NCBI GenBank assembly: GCA_004325065.1
Contig: PITI01000378.1
Span: 1 to 13,289, forward strand
From: Hamiltosporidium magnivora
Lineage: Eukaryota; Microsporidia; Dubosqiidae
DNA: 13,289 nucleotides
Reading direction: 5' to 3'
In this document: positions 1 to 9,411 of the stretch, one piece after another
How positions within the stretch are numbered: position 1 is the stretch's first letter
Layout of the letters: the number at the start of each line of letters is the position of its first letter
Notes under the pieces: generated by a model
Database searches by the model: none
What the model saw: the letters and a program-made list of their open reading frames with translations, nothing else
Told to the model about the DNA's origin: nothing
Translations under genes and position numbers: made by a program

Positions 1-401
1 CAAGTAGCGTTTGTGCTCAGCATAAATAGCAATTTTTTTATTTAAATTGCAATTATCGTTAAAAATTTTTACAATTGTTCTCTTTAAACAAATTAAACTC
101 AGAACTAGTTCATGATGCCAATAGGGTTTTAAATTTTTTGTTTTTAGATAAAATTTTTGACTAAGTTAGCGGGTATTACTTCTTTTACTTTCTGTGACTT
201 TATCAATTCAATTTTTAGATTTAATCTGAAACATAATTTTTCTAAAGATAGATGAATAAAGAAAATATACTTATGTTGTTTCTAAATTATTAAATCTTAA
301 TAAGCCTAAAAAAAGAGGTATTAAATTAGAGTGAATCGGAAATGGATTGGCAATCTTTAGAAATGTTTTAATAGATTCGTATAAAATGTAGAATCAAAAC
401 T
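1..401. other. AT-rich stretch without a gene
   Basis: I see no supported gene, RNA or repeat array here. All six frames are broken by TAA, TAG and TGA at about the density expected for DNA of this composition. The first 30 bases are slightly richer in GC than the rest, but nothing in them is recognisable. Confidence 0.6.
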
Positions 402-632
402 TTGGGATCACACAAAAAAAATGGATTTCTAAATCATACTGAAAGAATGTTAATTAAGTATAGAATAAAATATATATTGATTTTCGTAGTACTTTATCTT
501 TATTTGAGAAAATATTCTATTAGAAATTTATATTTTTATTCTTTATTATGTTTTTTCCTTTCAATTATATGTTTAGATGCATTATTGTCAGTATTTGTGT
601 CATACCTGGTTTTTAGATTTAGAGAAAAATAA
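402..632 (+). CDS. weak hydrophobic open frame, probably chance
   Basis: This is a 76-codon frame that opens on TTG; the first ATG in frame is only at about residue 16. From about residue 20 onward it is rich in Leu, Ile, Phe and Tyr and could form one or two membrane helices (roughly residues 24-36 and 45-70). Any T-rich DNA translates into such residues, so hydrophobicity is poor evidence. The same frame contains further stop-free pieces on both sides (upstream from the ATG at 252, downstream to TGA 855-857), interrupted by TAA and TAG only. A TGA-free run of about 200 codons is still within chance at this GC. I do not recognise the protein, there is no conserved motif, and no neighbour supports it. 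The most likely reading is non-coding DNA; the alternative is a small membrane protein or a heavily decayed gene. Confidence 0.1.
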   Translation: MGSHKKNGFLNHTERMLIKYRIKYILIFVVLYLYLRKYSIRNLYFYSLLCFFLSIICLDALLSVFVSYLVFRFREK

Positions 633-1855
633 ATTCATATATTTATGCTCCTATAGAAGCGTACGCTTACCAAATAGACATCAAATATAGATACTCTTTA
701 TTATCTTTTTACGAAAAACACAAAACATACGTCTTACTGGATGTATTTTCGACATTCCAACCAATTGGATAAACATCTCTGTTCTAAATTGCATATATTA
801 TTAGAATATAAATGCCAAGATAATAACTTAAGATTTATATACATGTGTGTAATATGAGACCGTATAGAAAACCTTTATCTTTGAACGTCTTATTCATTTA
901 AAAAGAATATGTTTTAAATAGTTAACTGTGTTCAAATTATTAAAGATTGATTATTTTAAATGCTTAAATAGATCTAATTTATAAAAGAACTTTACTTTCC
1001 GGCTCTCTTTTGTGTAAAAAATTGAATTATATTTTTTTGTTGCAAAATAAAGAGAAGAATTGCTTAGTTTCCTGATAATATGAATTTCTGACTGGCTAAA
1101 AACAATTCACATAGAGTTAAAAAATTTTTATGGCACACCGTAAGCTACAGCACAAAATATATTTTTTAATTAGCAAAATATTGTTTTTACATCATCTATC
1201 TATTTTTAAGGTATTTTATTAATTTTTCGTGAAATAATGTATAAACGATATGAAAACACGATCAATGTATATCATACCTAGAAATATACGAAGAATAAAA
1301 GGCAATTCGCGATTAATTTCTTAAATTTACTCTCTTCAAATTTTAACTATGTGCTAAAAACATACAGAAATATTTAAAACGAAAAGAGGCACAATACTAT
1401 CCTTCTATTAAATTACAATATTTAAATTGAAAAATAAATTTTCGTTGATTATATTACTATTTAAGACATATAGTATTAGCCTTATGAAACCTAAATAAAG
1501 AAAGCACATTGAAATTTCTCTTTAAGAAAACGATAGATAGATAATTCTAACACCGAAGAAACATCTATATTTTTTTCAATCCTATTAACATTCGCATATA
1601 TAGGGCTTGTTATACTTTATATGAATACATTTATAAACATCTTATGAAATGTTTAGAAGTGCATTTGATAACAAATATAATTTTAAGTTTATGTCTAAAA
1701 AAAATTTAATTCAAAGATAAACTTCTTTTCAAAACAGTGGCAAGAATTATATTTGTTATCATGAGAAAAAGACGGTTCTAGGTTTACCATAAATAACATA
1801 TTTTATAACACTCCATCAATATAATCTACGATACCTAGAATCCAAAGTCTTTCAT
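633..1855. other. AT-rich stretch without a gene
   Basis: No supported gene is visible. There are short simple-sequence traces such as GATA-type repeats near 1531-1543 and CTAT-type repeats near 1195. I found no inverted-repeat termini, and no tRNA B-box with a matching T-arm on either strand. Confidence 0.55.
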
Positions 1856-1856
1856 C

Positions 1857-1870
1857 TAACAGGTGTTAGA
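1857..1870. repeat. short palindrome at the edge of a GC-richer block
   Basis: CTAACA and TGTTAG face each other across GG, so the site could form a small hairpin. The right half is also the first six bases of the inverted pair that frames 1864-2157. The left half looks like the mirror end of the same type of terminus. The arrangement resembles two LTR ends placed head to tail with two bases between them. Confidence 0.4.
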
Positions 1871-2157
1871 ACCTAAGTAATAAGCGAGGAAGTTGCGCGG
1901 AGTTTATTAATGTCGGTTGCATAGAGTATTATTGAAAGCCGTATTATACTCCTAGCTCGTACTAGACTATGCAGCATTCCGACTTACTCTACACTTACGA
2001 TACCAAAAAAACTTCTATTAAAGAGATTTTTCAGAGACTTACAAAGGAGTCAACCTATACATTACAATGCCATACCAAAAAGTATAACCTGCTACTTAGC
2101 TCTCTCAGCTTTAAATGGTTTTTATTTCGATTTTATCAGGGGCTTAGTCTTCTAACT
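1864..2157. mobile_element. possible solo LTR of a retrotransposon
   Basis: This 294-bp block is clearly richer in GC (about 36% by count over 1861-2160) than its surroundings (about 21%). It begins with TGTTAGAACC and ends with TTCTAACT, so its ends form an inverted pair that matches at seven of eight bases, with the canonical terminal CA altered. LTRs of Ty1/copia and Ty3/gypsy elements typically start TGTT and end AACA, and 294 bp is a normal LTR length. It contains a TATA-like TATTATA near 1943, as an LTR promoter would. Against the idea: no matching 4-6 bp target duplication is visible, no primer-binding TGG follows the right end, and no gag-pol sequence lies beside it, so it could only be a solo LTR. 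A 63-codon frame at 1969-2160 lies inside this block; I regard it as fortuitous. The alternative is a polymerase III RNA gene ending at the T8 run just downstream, but I recognise no SRP, RNase P or snRNA motif. Confidence 0.3.
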
Positions 2158-2179
2158 TGAGTGAGAAGAGCTTTTTTTT
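2142..2179 (+). terminator. hairpin followed by T8, terminator-like
   Basis: TCTTCT (2148-2153) pairs with AGAAGA (2164-2169) around a ten-base loop. An outer GC/GC pair is possible across a small bulge, and eight T residues follow at once. This would act as an intrinsic terminator in bacteria. In a eukaryote the T-run alone could stop RNA polymerase III. It closes the GC-richer block at 1864-2157, which is the only reason to give it weight, because long T-runs are common in this window. Confidence 0.25.
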
Positions 2180-2279
2180 ATACTTTTACATAGCAATTAC
2201 CCACAAGTATAATTGCAGTTTAAGATATACTTTCATAAAAAACACCAAAATAGATTTGAATAAATTTTTGTGACATTTC

Positions 2280-2440
2280 CATGACCTTCTTCCCCTCATA
2301 ACAACTCCCATGAATAGCCAGAACGGTAGTAGGGTATTATTCCCTCTAAAAATTCAAAATCATCTCAATACCATTTTAGAATACTCATGCTAAACAGAAA
2401 ATTTTCTAGGGGATTATCCACCCTCCACCAAAGATTAGAA
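2280..2440. other. GC-richer patch of unknown origin
   Basis: The first 60 bases of the patch reach about 43% GC, and C-rich runs (TTCCCCTC, CCACCCTCCACC) stand out against the AT-rich surroundings. No frame stays open for a useful length on either strand. The compositional contrast suggests a foreign or formerly coding insertion such as a decayed transposon, possibly in minus orientation, but I cannot assign a family. Confidence 0.3.
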
Positions 2441-3607
2441 ATAAATATAATTTCAAATTAATAAATTAAGTTGGTTTTTCGCAAACGTAAGCTTTTTTTT
2501 CATTATAATTTTCTCAGAAAAATATGAATATTTTTTCGAGAGGTCAAAACTGGGTATCTTCTCGATTTTTCTCTCAGATAAATTAAACATAATCTAAAAG
2601 AAATCTATATTGGCGAATTTTCCTCCAAATTAAAAAAAAATAAAAATTCCTGCTAAGTAAATAAATAATACAGAATAAATTATAAACATAACGTTCGATT
2701 TCAAGGAAATATTTTTTTTTTATGAAAAAAACTCAATTTAACTATTCAAGATTTAATATGTTAAATAAATTATACATCTGCTGGGTTAAATAAAAAGTTG
2801 GAGTTTATCGTGATTAATTTAATTAAAATTTGTGAATATAACCCTAAAATTTAAAAAACTATTTTCAAAATTCCTATATCTATGAAATAAAAATCGGTTC
2901 AAAATATTTGCCCACGAATATAGTATTTTAAAAACCTTTTTAAAAAAATATATACTTTATTAAATTGATTCCAACCAATTTTTTGGATTTACAAACCAAA
3001 CCAATCATATTCTATCTTCATTCATTTAAATCAAATGCTTAACGTTTAAGCATGGGTCTACAATATCTTACAAGACATATTAGTAATAGTTTTAATACTA
3101 TTTTATTGCGTTTATACATTATTAAATAAATGTTTTTTTATATTAAAAAAATAGGAAACTTAATAATGTATTAGGAATTATTTTTTCACACGATCTTATT
3201 TTAATATTTTAAGTAAAGTTTTCAAAGATAAAGCATATTTACTTATAATCTTAGAATATATAGGAAAGTCAGACATGAAGCTCTATTTTATTATAATAAT
3301 GACTTTGGTATAAAAATAGCAATTTATTAACCATTTTCTACAATTATTTGTATTTTAAGATGCCTAATACACTTAGTTCAACTTTTAAGACATTAAAAAG
3401 ATTCATTTCTTCAACTATTGATTTTATATTCGTACTTTAATATATATTCTAAGAAAATTCATCAGTTTATTCTTTATTCAACCGAGAAACATTTGGTTAT
3501 AAAATAACAATAAGCTTTTATGGGTTCGAATTTGAATATCATTATCTTGCACAGTACTTCTATGAGAATCGATTAACTTTTAATAAAACTCAATATTAAA
3601 ATATATC
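2441..3607. other. AT-rich stretch without a gene
   Basis: There is no supported gene. A six-base inverted pair, TCGAGA (2536-2541) and TCTCGA (2560-2565), with an 18-base loop lies near the left end; it is too short to interpret. The rest has frequent stops in all frames, long A and T runs, and no recognisable motif. Confidence 0.55.
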
Positions 3608-3817
3608 GTGATCCCTTACAATAAAATTTTAAAGTCAGTTATAATAACGAAATATTCAAAAGTATTGGATATGAAGATGCTTCCTGAAAGGGTTTTAAGA
3701 AAAACAATACCGACGGAAATCAAACAACACCTCACTAAAAATGGTTTTCGACTTTCTCCAGAAACAATTACACGATATTTTTTAATACTAAACAAAAAAT
3801 TTCGATTGGAATTTTAA
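3608..3817 (+). pseudogene. Tc1/mariner-type transposase relic (helix-turn-helix piece)
   Basis: This 69-codon frame opens on GTG; an ATG lies at 3671. It looks like a scrap of the DNA-binding domain of a Tc1/mariner transposase, the enzyme that cuts and pastes the element at TA sites. From residue 31 it reads RKT, then an IxxxLxxNGFRLSPETITRYF segment (residues 38-58). This has the spacing of the second helix-turn-helix of the family, whose recognition helix is usually of the form vSpeTIrRvL. It ends with KKFRLEF (63-69), like the KkkRLEFAk that normally opens the catalytic region. In intact proteins these two parts are separated by roughly 15-20 residues (GRxxRxKPxLt), so an in-frame deletion is implied. 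No DDE/DDD catalytic core follows, and no terminal inverted repeats or TA duplication could be found. Residues 1-30 do not resemble the first helix-turn-helix. The call rests on motif memory; chance similarity in a short frame remains possible. Confidence 0.38.
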
Positions 3818-4364
3818 ATTTCTTGCTTTCTATTCTGAAATTGTGTCGCTGCAATTATTATTAAAATTTGAAATTTCTATTGTTACAAATCGACAGGAAA
3901 TATTCAGGATCTAAATTAAATGCTAGTTTTTGCTTAACTATATGTGTGGGGATTAGATCAATATGTAAAGATTTTTTAAATATTCATCATTGCTTTTTAT
4001 AAACCCAGAGATATTTCTTATTGCTAATAATATGTCATTTTAGTATTTTTTTCTGATTTATATTAAATAAAATATAATTCATTTTTTATTTTGTGTCTTT
4101 CCAAAGAAAATCATATTCTTATTTAATTTTCTTAAAAAATAAAAATTTATAGCAAGAAAAAAAATGATGTACATAATGTGTTTATTAAAAAAGTAGAAAA
4201 TTTAAATTTTTATGTGTTGATATAAAAAAGAAAAATCACAAGCGATTTCCAAATATATATCTACACAAATTGGAAGAAACTTTTTTTGTAGATTAATAAA
4301 GGCTTATAGCAGAATTATCCGAAAAATGTTTTTACTTTGTTTTTAAAGAACGCGAAACATATAT
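3818..4364. other. AT-rich stretch without a gene
   Basis: I looked here for the catalytic part of the transposase relic just upstream, for example a W-x-(5)-SDE-like segment, and found none in any plus frame. I see only AT-rich sequence with A and T homopolymers. Confidence 0.5.
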
Positions 4365-4669
4365 ATGATTAACAAGCAACAATATTATTCTGTACAATCA
4401 TTTATAAGAAGGAAGCTTGTTTTGATTTTAAAATTTACTTATAAAACTTTTTGGGTGTAAAAATATATCACGAGTATGGGTTTAATATTCAAAGGTGTGA
4501 TTTTAAATTAGAAAATAAAAATATTTTAGATCTCATTTTTAAGGTGGAAAATATGTACAATACGAAATTTTTAATTGATTGTTCTGAAGAAGAAAATTTT
4601 CGAATTTTTAAGGATATTTGTGAAAAAAGTTATCTAAAAAGTTGTTATACGTATGATTCTTTAATTTGA
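4365..4669 (+). pseudogene. candidate broken gene: two frames joined by a T-run slip
   Basis: An ATG frame of 31 codons (4365-4460, ending TAA) overlaps a second stop-free frame (4451-4669, ending TGA) in the -1 phase. The crossover falls in a T5 run at 4448-4452. One more T there would join them into a single frame of about 100 codons, so a one-base loss in a homopolymer, or a sequencing error, could explain the break. The second part is more protein-like than most frames in the window. It is charged and mixed in composition, with segments such as DFKLENKN and CSEEENFRIFKDICEKSY, five cysteines, and no long low-complexity run. I recognise no family and see no signal peptide or membrane helix. 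Nothing nearby suggests a role. It may still be chance, since 72 codons is within the random range here. Confidence 0.22.
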
Positions 4670-5596
4670 TAGTTAAATGCATTTTGTAACAAATTCTTTT
4701 CTTAAATTAAAAATGCCTATAAAAAAAGAAAAGACATTTTAAAAACTTTTTAAAGGATCGTGAAATAAAAAGAAAAATTGATTGGTGGACAGAGAAAATG
4801 ATATATTATTTATTTTCAAGTTAGATTCATATACACAAAGAAAAAAATCGGTTGTTTTTATTTTTTATATCAGATTTATTATTCGAAATTAAACAAAGAA
4901 ATCCATACCCTTTGTACTTTCTTCCGAGAAATTCCCATTAGTTTATTACATTTCAAACGGTTAATATACAATGTTACAGGAAAACTTATAAAGTGGAGCA
5001 AAAATAAAAAGTTCTGGAACTAAGAAATATTTTATTGATAAATTTAGAAAAATATAGGATTATTTACAATGAAATTTAAAAATTACCCTTTTTATAAGAA
5101 TAAATATGAATCTGCACGATTTTGATTGTTAGTAATTATTCGGGTGTTTCTTTTGGATGACAAGTAGATATTTAGATGAAATGTAGTTGTTTGCTGTTAG
5201 AAACAACATCTAACAAGAATATTTTGGAAATGAAATAGGAAAAAGAAACATTGAAAAATAATACTAGGTTTGAATTTTATCACCAGAAAAATGAATAGTA
5301 TAGGGAACAACAATGTGGATAGTTATACTTCATAAAATTTCTTTGTTTGTATAAAAAAAGTTTGAAGCGTACTTTGATATTTTTCTTTTAGATTGTATTT
5401 GGATTTCCTATAAATTTCTTTTGAGTTCATGTTTGTAATTTTTAAAATCTATTTTTTTTTAAACAGATCCAAATGAACACAAGAATAACAGATAAGAAAT
5501 CAAAGTGATATAATGTAAAATGTTGGTAAAAACATTCTTTCTTAGTCTGTTCAATTAAGTACAACATAAAAAATTTTTAAACTCTTAAATAAAACA
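4670..5596. other. AT-rich stretch without a gene
   Basis: No frame of note and no RNA or repeat signal. The ACAGAGA at 4790 was compared with the U6 snRNA box of that sequence, but the flanking bases do not continue the match. The plus strand becomes T-rich toward the right end. Confidence 0.55.
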
Positions 5597-5692
5597 ATGG
5601 ATAGTCTTTTTAGCATCTTTGTTATTTCTTTCTCCTTAATTTTTATAATTTCTATGCTTAGCAATCTTTTAGTGTTTGTCTTATTTAGTTAA
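5597..5692 (+). CDS. tiny one-helix membrane peptide frame
   Basis: This is a 31-codon ATG frame in a good eukaryotic start context (A at -3, G at +4). After a polar start, MDS, nearly all residues are Phe, Ile, Leu, Val or Ser, with one Asn-Ser break near the middle and a final FS. It would make a single membrane-spanning helix with almost no soluble part. Such frames arise easily in T-rich DNA and no neighbour supports it. It is listed because the start context and clean composition are better than for most short frames here. Confidence 0.12.
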   Translation: MDSLFSIFVISFSLIFIISMLSNLLVFVLFS

Positions 5693-6984
5693 TTTGTTAA
5701 AATCATTGTTTTAAAAATAAGTATTGTTTAAATAGCGTGACTCTTAATATTATTATATTATGGTAGCATTCTAGGAAGTCTTTTAAATAGGTTTTCAAAG
5801 TCTTTACTAGATTATACTTAAACATTACAAAGGTTTTAGAATTATATGGTTTAATATTTAGATTTATTTAATGGATACATCAAGTATTAATTTTATTGTA
5901 TAGTCTGCCTTTTTTAGAAATATACGTTCTCACGAGTTGATACTAACATTTAAAAATAAATTAATAATTTTTACACGATTTTGAAAATTTATGACCAAAA
6001 AGATAAAAACATAATATTAAGAAAAGAATATAGATAATAACGCGTATCTATATACTCTCTCCTTTTTTTGGTTGCAATAACTTATTATTTTTTGTATTAT
6101 CTAAAATTTCAAAGGTTTTAATTATTATTATTTCCTAGAGTCATTGCTGCTGTTCGAGCATTTAAAAACACTTAAAAGGTAAAAAAATAAAATTTGTTTT
6201 GTTTCGCCTGATTCTTAGATGGAGTCAACGATGACAAAAGTAGGGTTATCGTGAACTAATGTCTAAATTCTAAAATTCATATATATCCCTTTTATGCTGG
6301 TAATTTATATTCACTTATAATTAAAACCTTTTAGATTTATAAAAGGCAGATAATGTCCATTTTCTTGTTAAGACCGCTTGTATAGCCATATCTTCTGTTT
6401 TAATTGGAAAAGTAAGCATATAAAATGTTTTTTTTATTGTTGTTCAAGGTATGCCTTTTTAAATTCCAGGATAGGGATATATTCTAGCCTCTAATTTTAT
6501 CTATTCACAGGAATATATATATATGATGACGAATATATTTGAATTATGGTTTTAATGAACCGATACCCTAAAATGAAATTTTGTACAAACATAATTTTTT
6601 TCTTAAGTTTTTCTGTCATATACATTAAAGGTACTCTTACAATTATGGAACAAGTTTATCTAATGAGCAAATGTACCTCTCATATGACGGAATCTTTGCT
6701 TTCAAGATTGTGAAGTATTTTTATGCTTTCGCATGTAAATTTACTAACATAACATAACATATCTAAGACTATGTATATTTGCTTATGTTATTTGCAAAAC
6801 AAATAATTTTTTATTTAAAAATTCAAATATAAACTTCTGTCTGTCTTATGTATAGTAATCAGTCCAATATAAAATATAAACGAATTTATTCACTATACTA
6901 GCCCCTGAAAATTTTTTTAATGACTGTACAACTTATCTTGCAGGCTAATTCGTAGCTACAACGCAATAAGCTAGCAAAGACTAT
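5693..6984. other. AT-rich stretch without a gene; short tandem repeats
   Basis: No gene is supported. Small repeats are an (AT)6 tract at 6513-6524 and three copies of TAACA at 6745-6759. Two polypyrimidine-plus-AG sites resemble 3' splice sites (CTATTCACAG near 6510 and TTATCTTGCAG near 6944). No convincing exon follows either of them, because stops come within about ten codons in every frame. Confidence 0.5.
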
Positions 6985-7433
6985 GTGAATTCAACTATAA
7001 ATTTTAGGTTTTTTTTCTTCTTAGTTTCCCGGCGGCGTCTGTATAAAATGTCTAAAAAGTTGCATTTGATTTTAGAATTTTTGTACGTTAAAATAGATCT
7101 AGGTTTTAAGTCTACAAGTCGCTGTCAAATTAAAATAAACTTTCAAAAAATATCATTAATTTGTAATACCGATCATCTTAGATTTAAAAAATCAATCAAA
7201 TTTTCAATATCTTTATTTGCGAATCAAAAAATTACATGCCATATTTCTATAATTTAATTAAAAACGATACATTTATCAAAACATCCTGTATCAATAACAT
7301 ATCATTTTCATTTGTTTTTTTATCTAGTTTTTTAAAAAACTTGTTCAACTTTAATCGATTAATTCTCCTATACTGCACTTACAATGTAGATGCACAAATA
7401 TTTCTTATAAGCCAATATAAGCCGTATAATTAG
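6985..7433 (+). CDS. two overlapping weak frames, unknown
   Basis: The first frame runs 6985-7257 and opens on GTG, with an ATG at 7048 that would give 69 codons. The second runs 7236-7433 from an ATG and overlaps the first by 22 bases in another phase. The first is basic and rich in Lys, Ile and Phe; the second is hydrophobic. A local GC-rich spot (CCCGGCGGCG at 7028-7037), preceded by a T-rich tract ending in TTCTTCTTAG, resembles a splice acceptor just upstream of the ATG. I recognise no domain. Both are within chance length; a decayed gene with a frameshift near 7240 is the only other reading I can offer. Confidence 0.1.
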
Positions 7434-8848
7434 AGTTTTATTATATATCTGATATTTTCAAGATATCACTCCTTTTTTTTATAAAGTAAATGTATCAGAT
7501 TAAAAATCCGACTTGAAATTAATTTTTATTTTTAATATCTTTACTACTTCATTTTTAAAAAAATATATATTAAGGATTTATAAAACAGTGTTCTCAAATA
7601 AATCATTAGACGTTTTTATAGATAAATAAACTAATCTTTAAAGCTCTAATACATAAAAAAGGCCATAGAATAGGCTAATAGAAGCTAAAATAAATATTTT
7701 CATAATTATAACACTTATATTTATTTCTATCAAGGAATTAAACTTAAAATAAATTCATCTAGGGAGATTAGATTAATAGGGTTTAAACAAAAAATACATT
7801 TGCGCAAAATAAAAATTCTTCAAATTATTTTGAAATATATTTATTGCTAATAATTTAAACACGAAGATATGATTTTTCGTGGCTTCTACTAAGAAATACT
7901 ACGCATATAATAAAAACATACTCATAAGAAATTTCATTTTTTTTAACTGTATATAAATTCGTATTTATTTGAAAATTAAACAAGAAAATTTTCTTAATCT
8001 ATGCAATACTTAATTTTTCATATGCAAAAACAGAATAATTTTAAATCATTTAAATAAATGTTTTACATATTCTATATATTCAATTAAACTAGAAAAAAGC
8101 ATTTAGTAAATATAATTAAAAAACTTTTTTATAAAAATAGTTTTTGAAATTTTTCACAGGGAAACTAATTAACTAAAAAGATACAATCATGCGTGTTTCT
8201 CAATAAATATTTATTTATACTTCAAAAAGAATAAATTATTTAAGACTGAGCTTCAAAATCAATATTGATTCCTAATTCAATTATTCAAACGAAATATAGG
8301 TTTTATTTTGTATTTCATAAATATTGCTTTAGTATAAAAAGTTTATTATGTTTTTAATATAGAAATCTAAGATAAAATGAATCGTTTAAAACATTCTTTT
8401 TTTTTATTTTTGAGAGTATTTAATATTTCGATTGAAACAAACATGCCACTCATTATAATAGGATAAAAATAGATATAGATCATAATTTATTTTTGTATAG
8501 ATTTTTGAAATTATACACATAGATATATAATGTCAAAACTTTTAAACGTTATTTATTTAATTAATTTAAACAAATGGTTCTTAATCTATTTTATCCGAAT
8601 TTTACACACAAGAGTATCTACAAAAAATAAATTAAAGAACAAGTTATACTTGAAAATCCACCTGAAAATATTGGTGTGAAAAAATTAAATTTTAAAATCA
8701 TAACCAAGAGAATTTAAATAACCTACAATATAAATAAATTTAAAAATAAGATATAATGTAGAAAATAAAAAAGTATATATAAAGAATACACAAAGAACTT
8801 TAACATAGAACCGAAAACAATTTAAAAATAAACCATGAGTAAGCCTAA
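7434..8848. other. AT-rich stretch without a gene
   Basis: This is among the most AT-rich parts of the window. It has long A and T runs, no open frame above about 60 codons, no GC-richer patch and no recognisable repeat. From about 8600 the plus strand becomes A-rich relative to T, the reverse of the 5.0-6.0 kb region. Confidence 0.55.
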
Positions 8849-9082
8849 TCAATGGGAAATAAAAAAAATATTTTGTAATAAAGTAATTCGAACGACATAA
8901 AATACAAAAAAAACTCCGACTCTTTTTACTGGAAGTTCATTAGCAAAATAAAAAATATTAGGAAAAAAAGATAATACACGGCATTCATTTCGATCAAGTC
9001 TATTGGTATTTATTTCACTTTTTTCCATACGGCCTCGTTTTTTTCTGTATTTATCCTTAATCTTAAACTTTTCCCGAATCAA
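8849..9082 (-). CDS. weak open frame, unknown
   Basis: This is a 77-codon minus-strand frame that opens on TTG, with an ATG at residue 19. The N-terminal third is highly basic (KIKDKYRKKRGR). The middle is mixed (residues 20-35, with Asn, Arg, Glu and Cys), and the C-terminal part is hydrophobic and aromatic and could form one membrane helix near residues 55-73. I recognise no family. The length is within chance for this composition and no neighbour supports it. It lies about 330 bases downstream of the LINE-like relic on the same strand, but I see no sequence link between them. Confidence 0.12.
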   Translation of the reverse strand: MIREKFKIKDKYRKKRGRMEKSEINTNRLDRNECRVLSFFPNIFYFANELPVKRVGVFFVFYVVRITLLQNIFFISH

Positions 9083-9131
9083 AAAAATGATTTAGACAAT
9101 TATATGCATTGCAATGAAATCAGTAAAAGTT

Positions 9132-9174
9132 ATAAAAATCTAAAAGATTTAACAAATCATAAAAATCCAAAAGA
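9132..9174. repeat. imperfect direct repeat, 16 bp, two copies
   Basis: ATAAAAATCTAAAAGA (9132-9147) recurs as ATAAAAATCCAAAAGA (9159-9174) with one mismatch and a 27-bp period. This is a small local duplication, probably from slippage. Confidence 0.6.
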
Positions 9175-9411
9175 ATAGTTAAAACCATGAATGAATTTTT
9201 TTATAACCAGGTAATTTTCTCTTGTTTTAATTGCTTTCTTCAGAACACTGCTTAGATTTATTTAAAATATCTTCAAATTTAAATTGATTTAAATATACGG
9301 ATCATTTGTTGCATTTCTAAAAATAGAAAAAAATCAAAACTGAACCCTACTGATTCGAATTATAATAACCTGAATACAATAAACGATACCAGATTTCCTT
9401 CATCCTCTGCA

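Noticed and set aside
252..857. A 200-codon run free of TGA, which would be a gene under a ciliate-type code (TAA and TAG read as Gln)
   Set aside because: At this composition TGA-free runs average about 60 codons, and the longest by chance in six frames is several hundred, so the run is not evidence. Checks of other + strand frames over the first 1.7 kb gave similar lengths.
1969..2160. 63-codon plus-strand frame from ATG
   Set aside because: It lies inside the LTR-like block, has no recognisable motif, and the minus strand of the same block is about as open.
2405..2418. TTTCTAGGGG, resembling a piggyBac terminal repeat
   Set aside because: It is not followed by TTAA, and no partner end was found.
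3520..3540. GGGTTCGAAT, like a tRNA B-box
   Set aside because: No complementary T-arm, no A-box at a suitable distance, and no acceptor stem. Similar TTCGA sites at 2688, 6153 and 9354 fail the same tests.
4787..4800. ACAGAGA box resembling U6 snRNA
   Set aside because: The following bases do not continue the invariant U6 sequence, and no U6 5' stem or T-run end is present.
6513..6524. (AT)6 and other AT microsatellites as an origin or promoter signal
   Set aside because: Such tracts are expected throughout DNA with about 79% AT, and no gene lies downstream.
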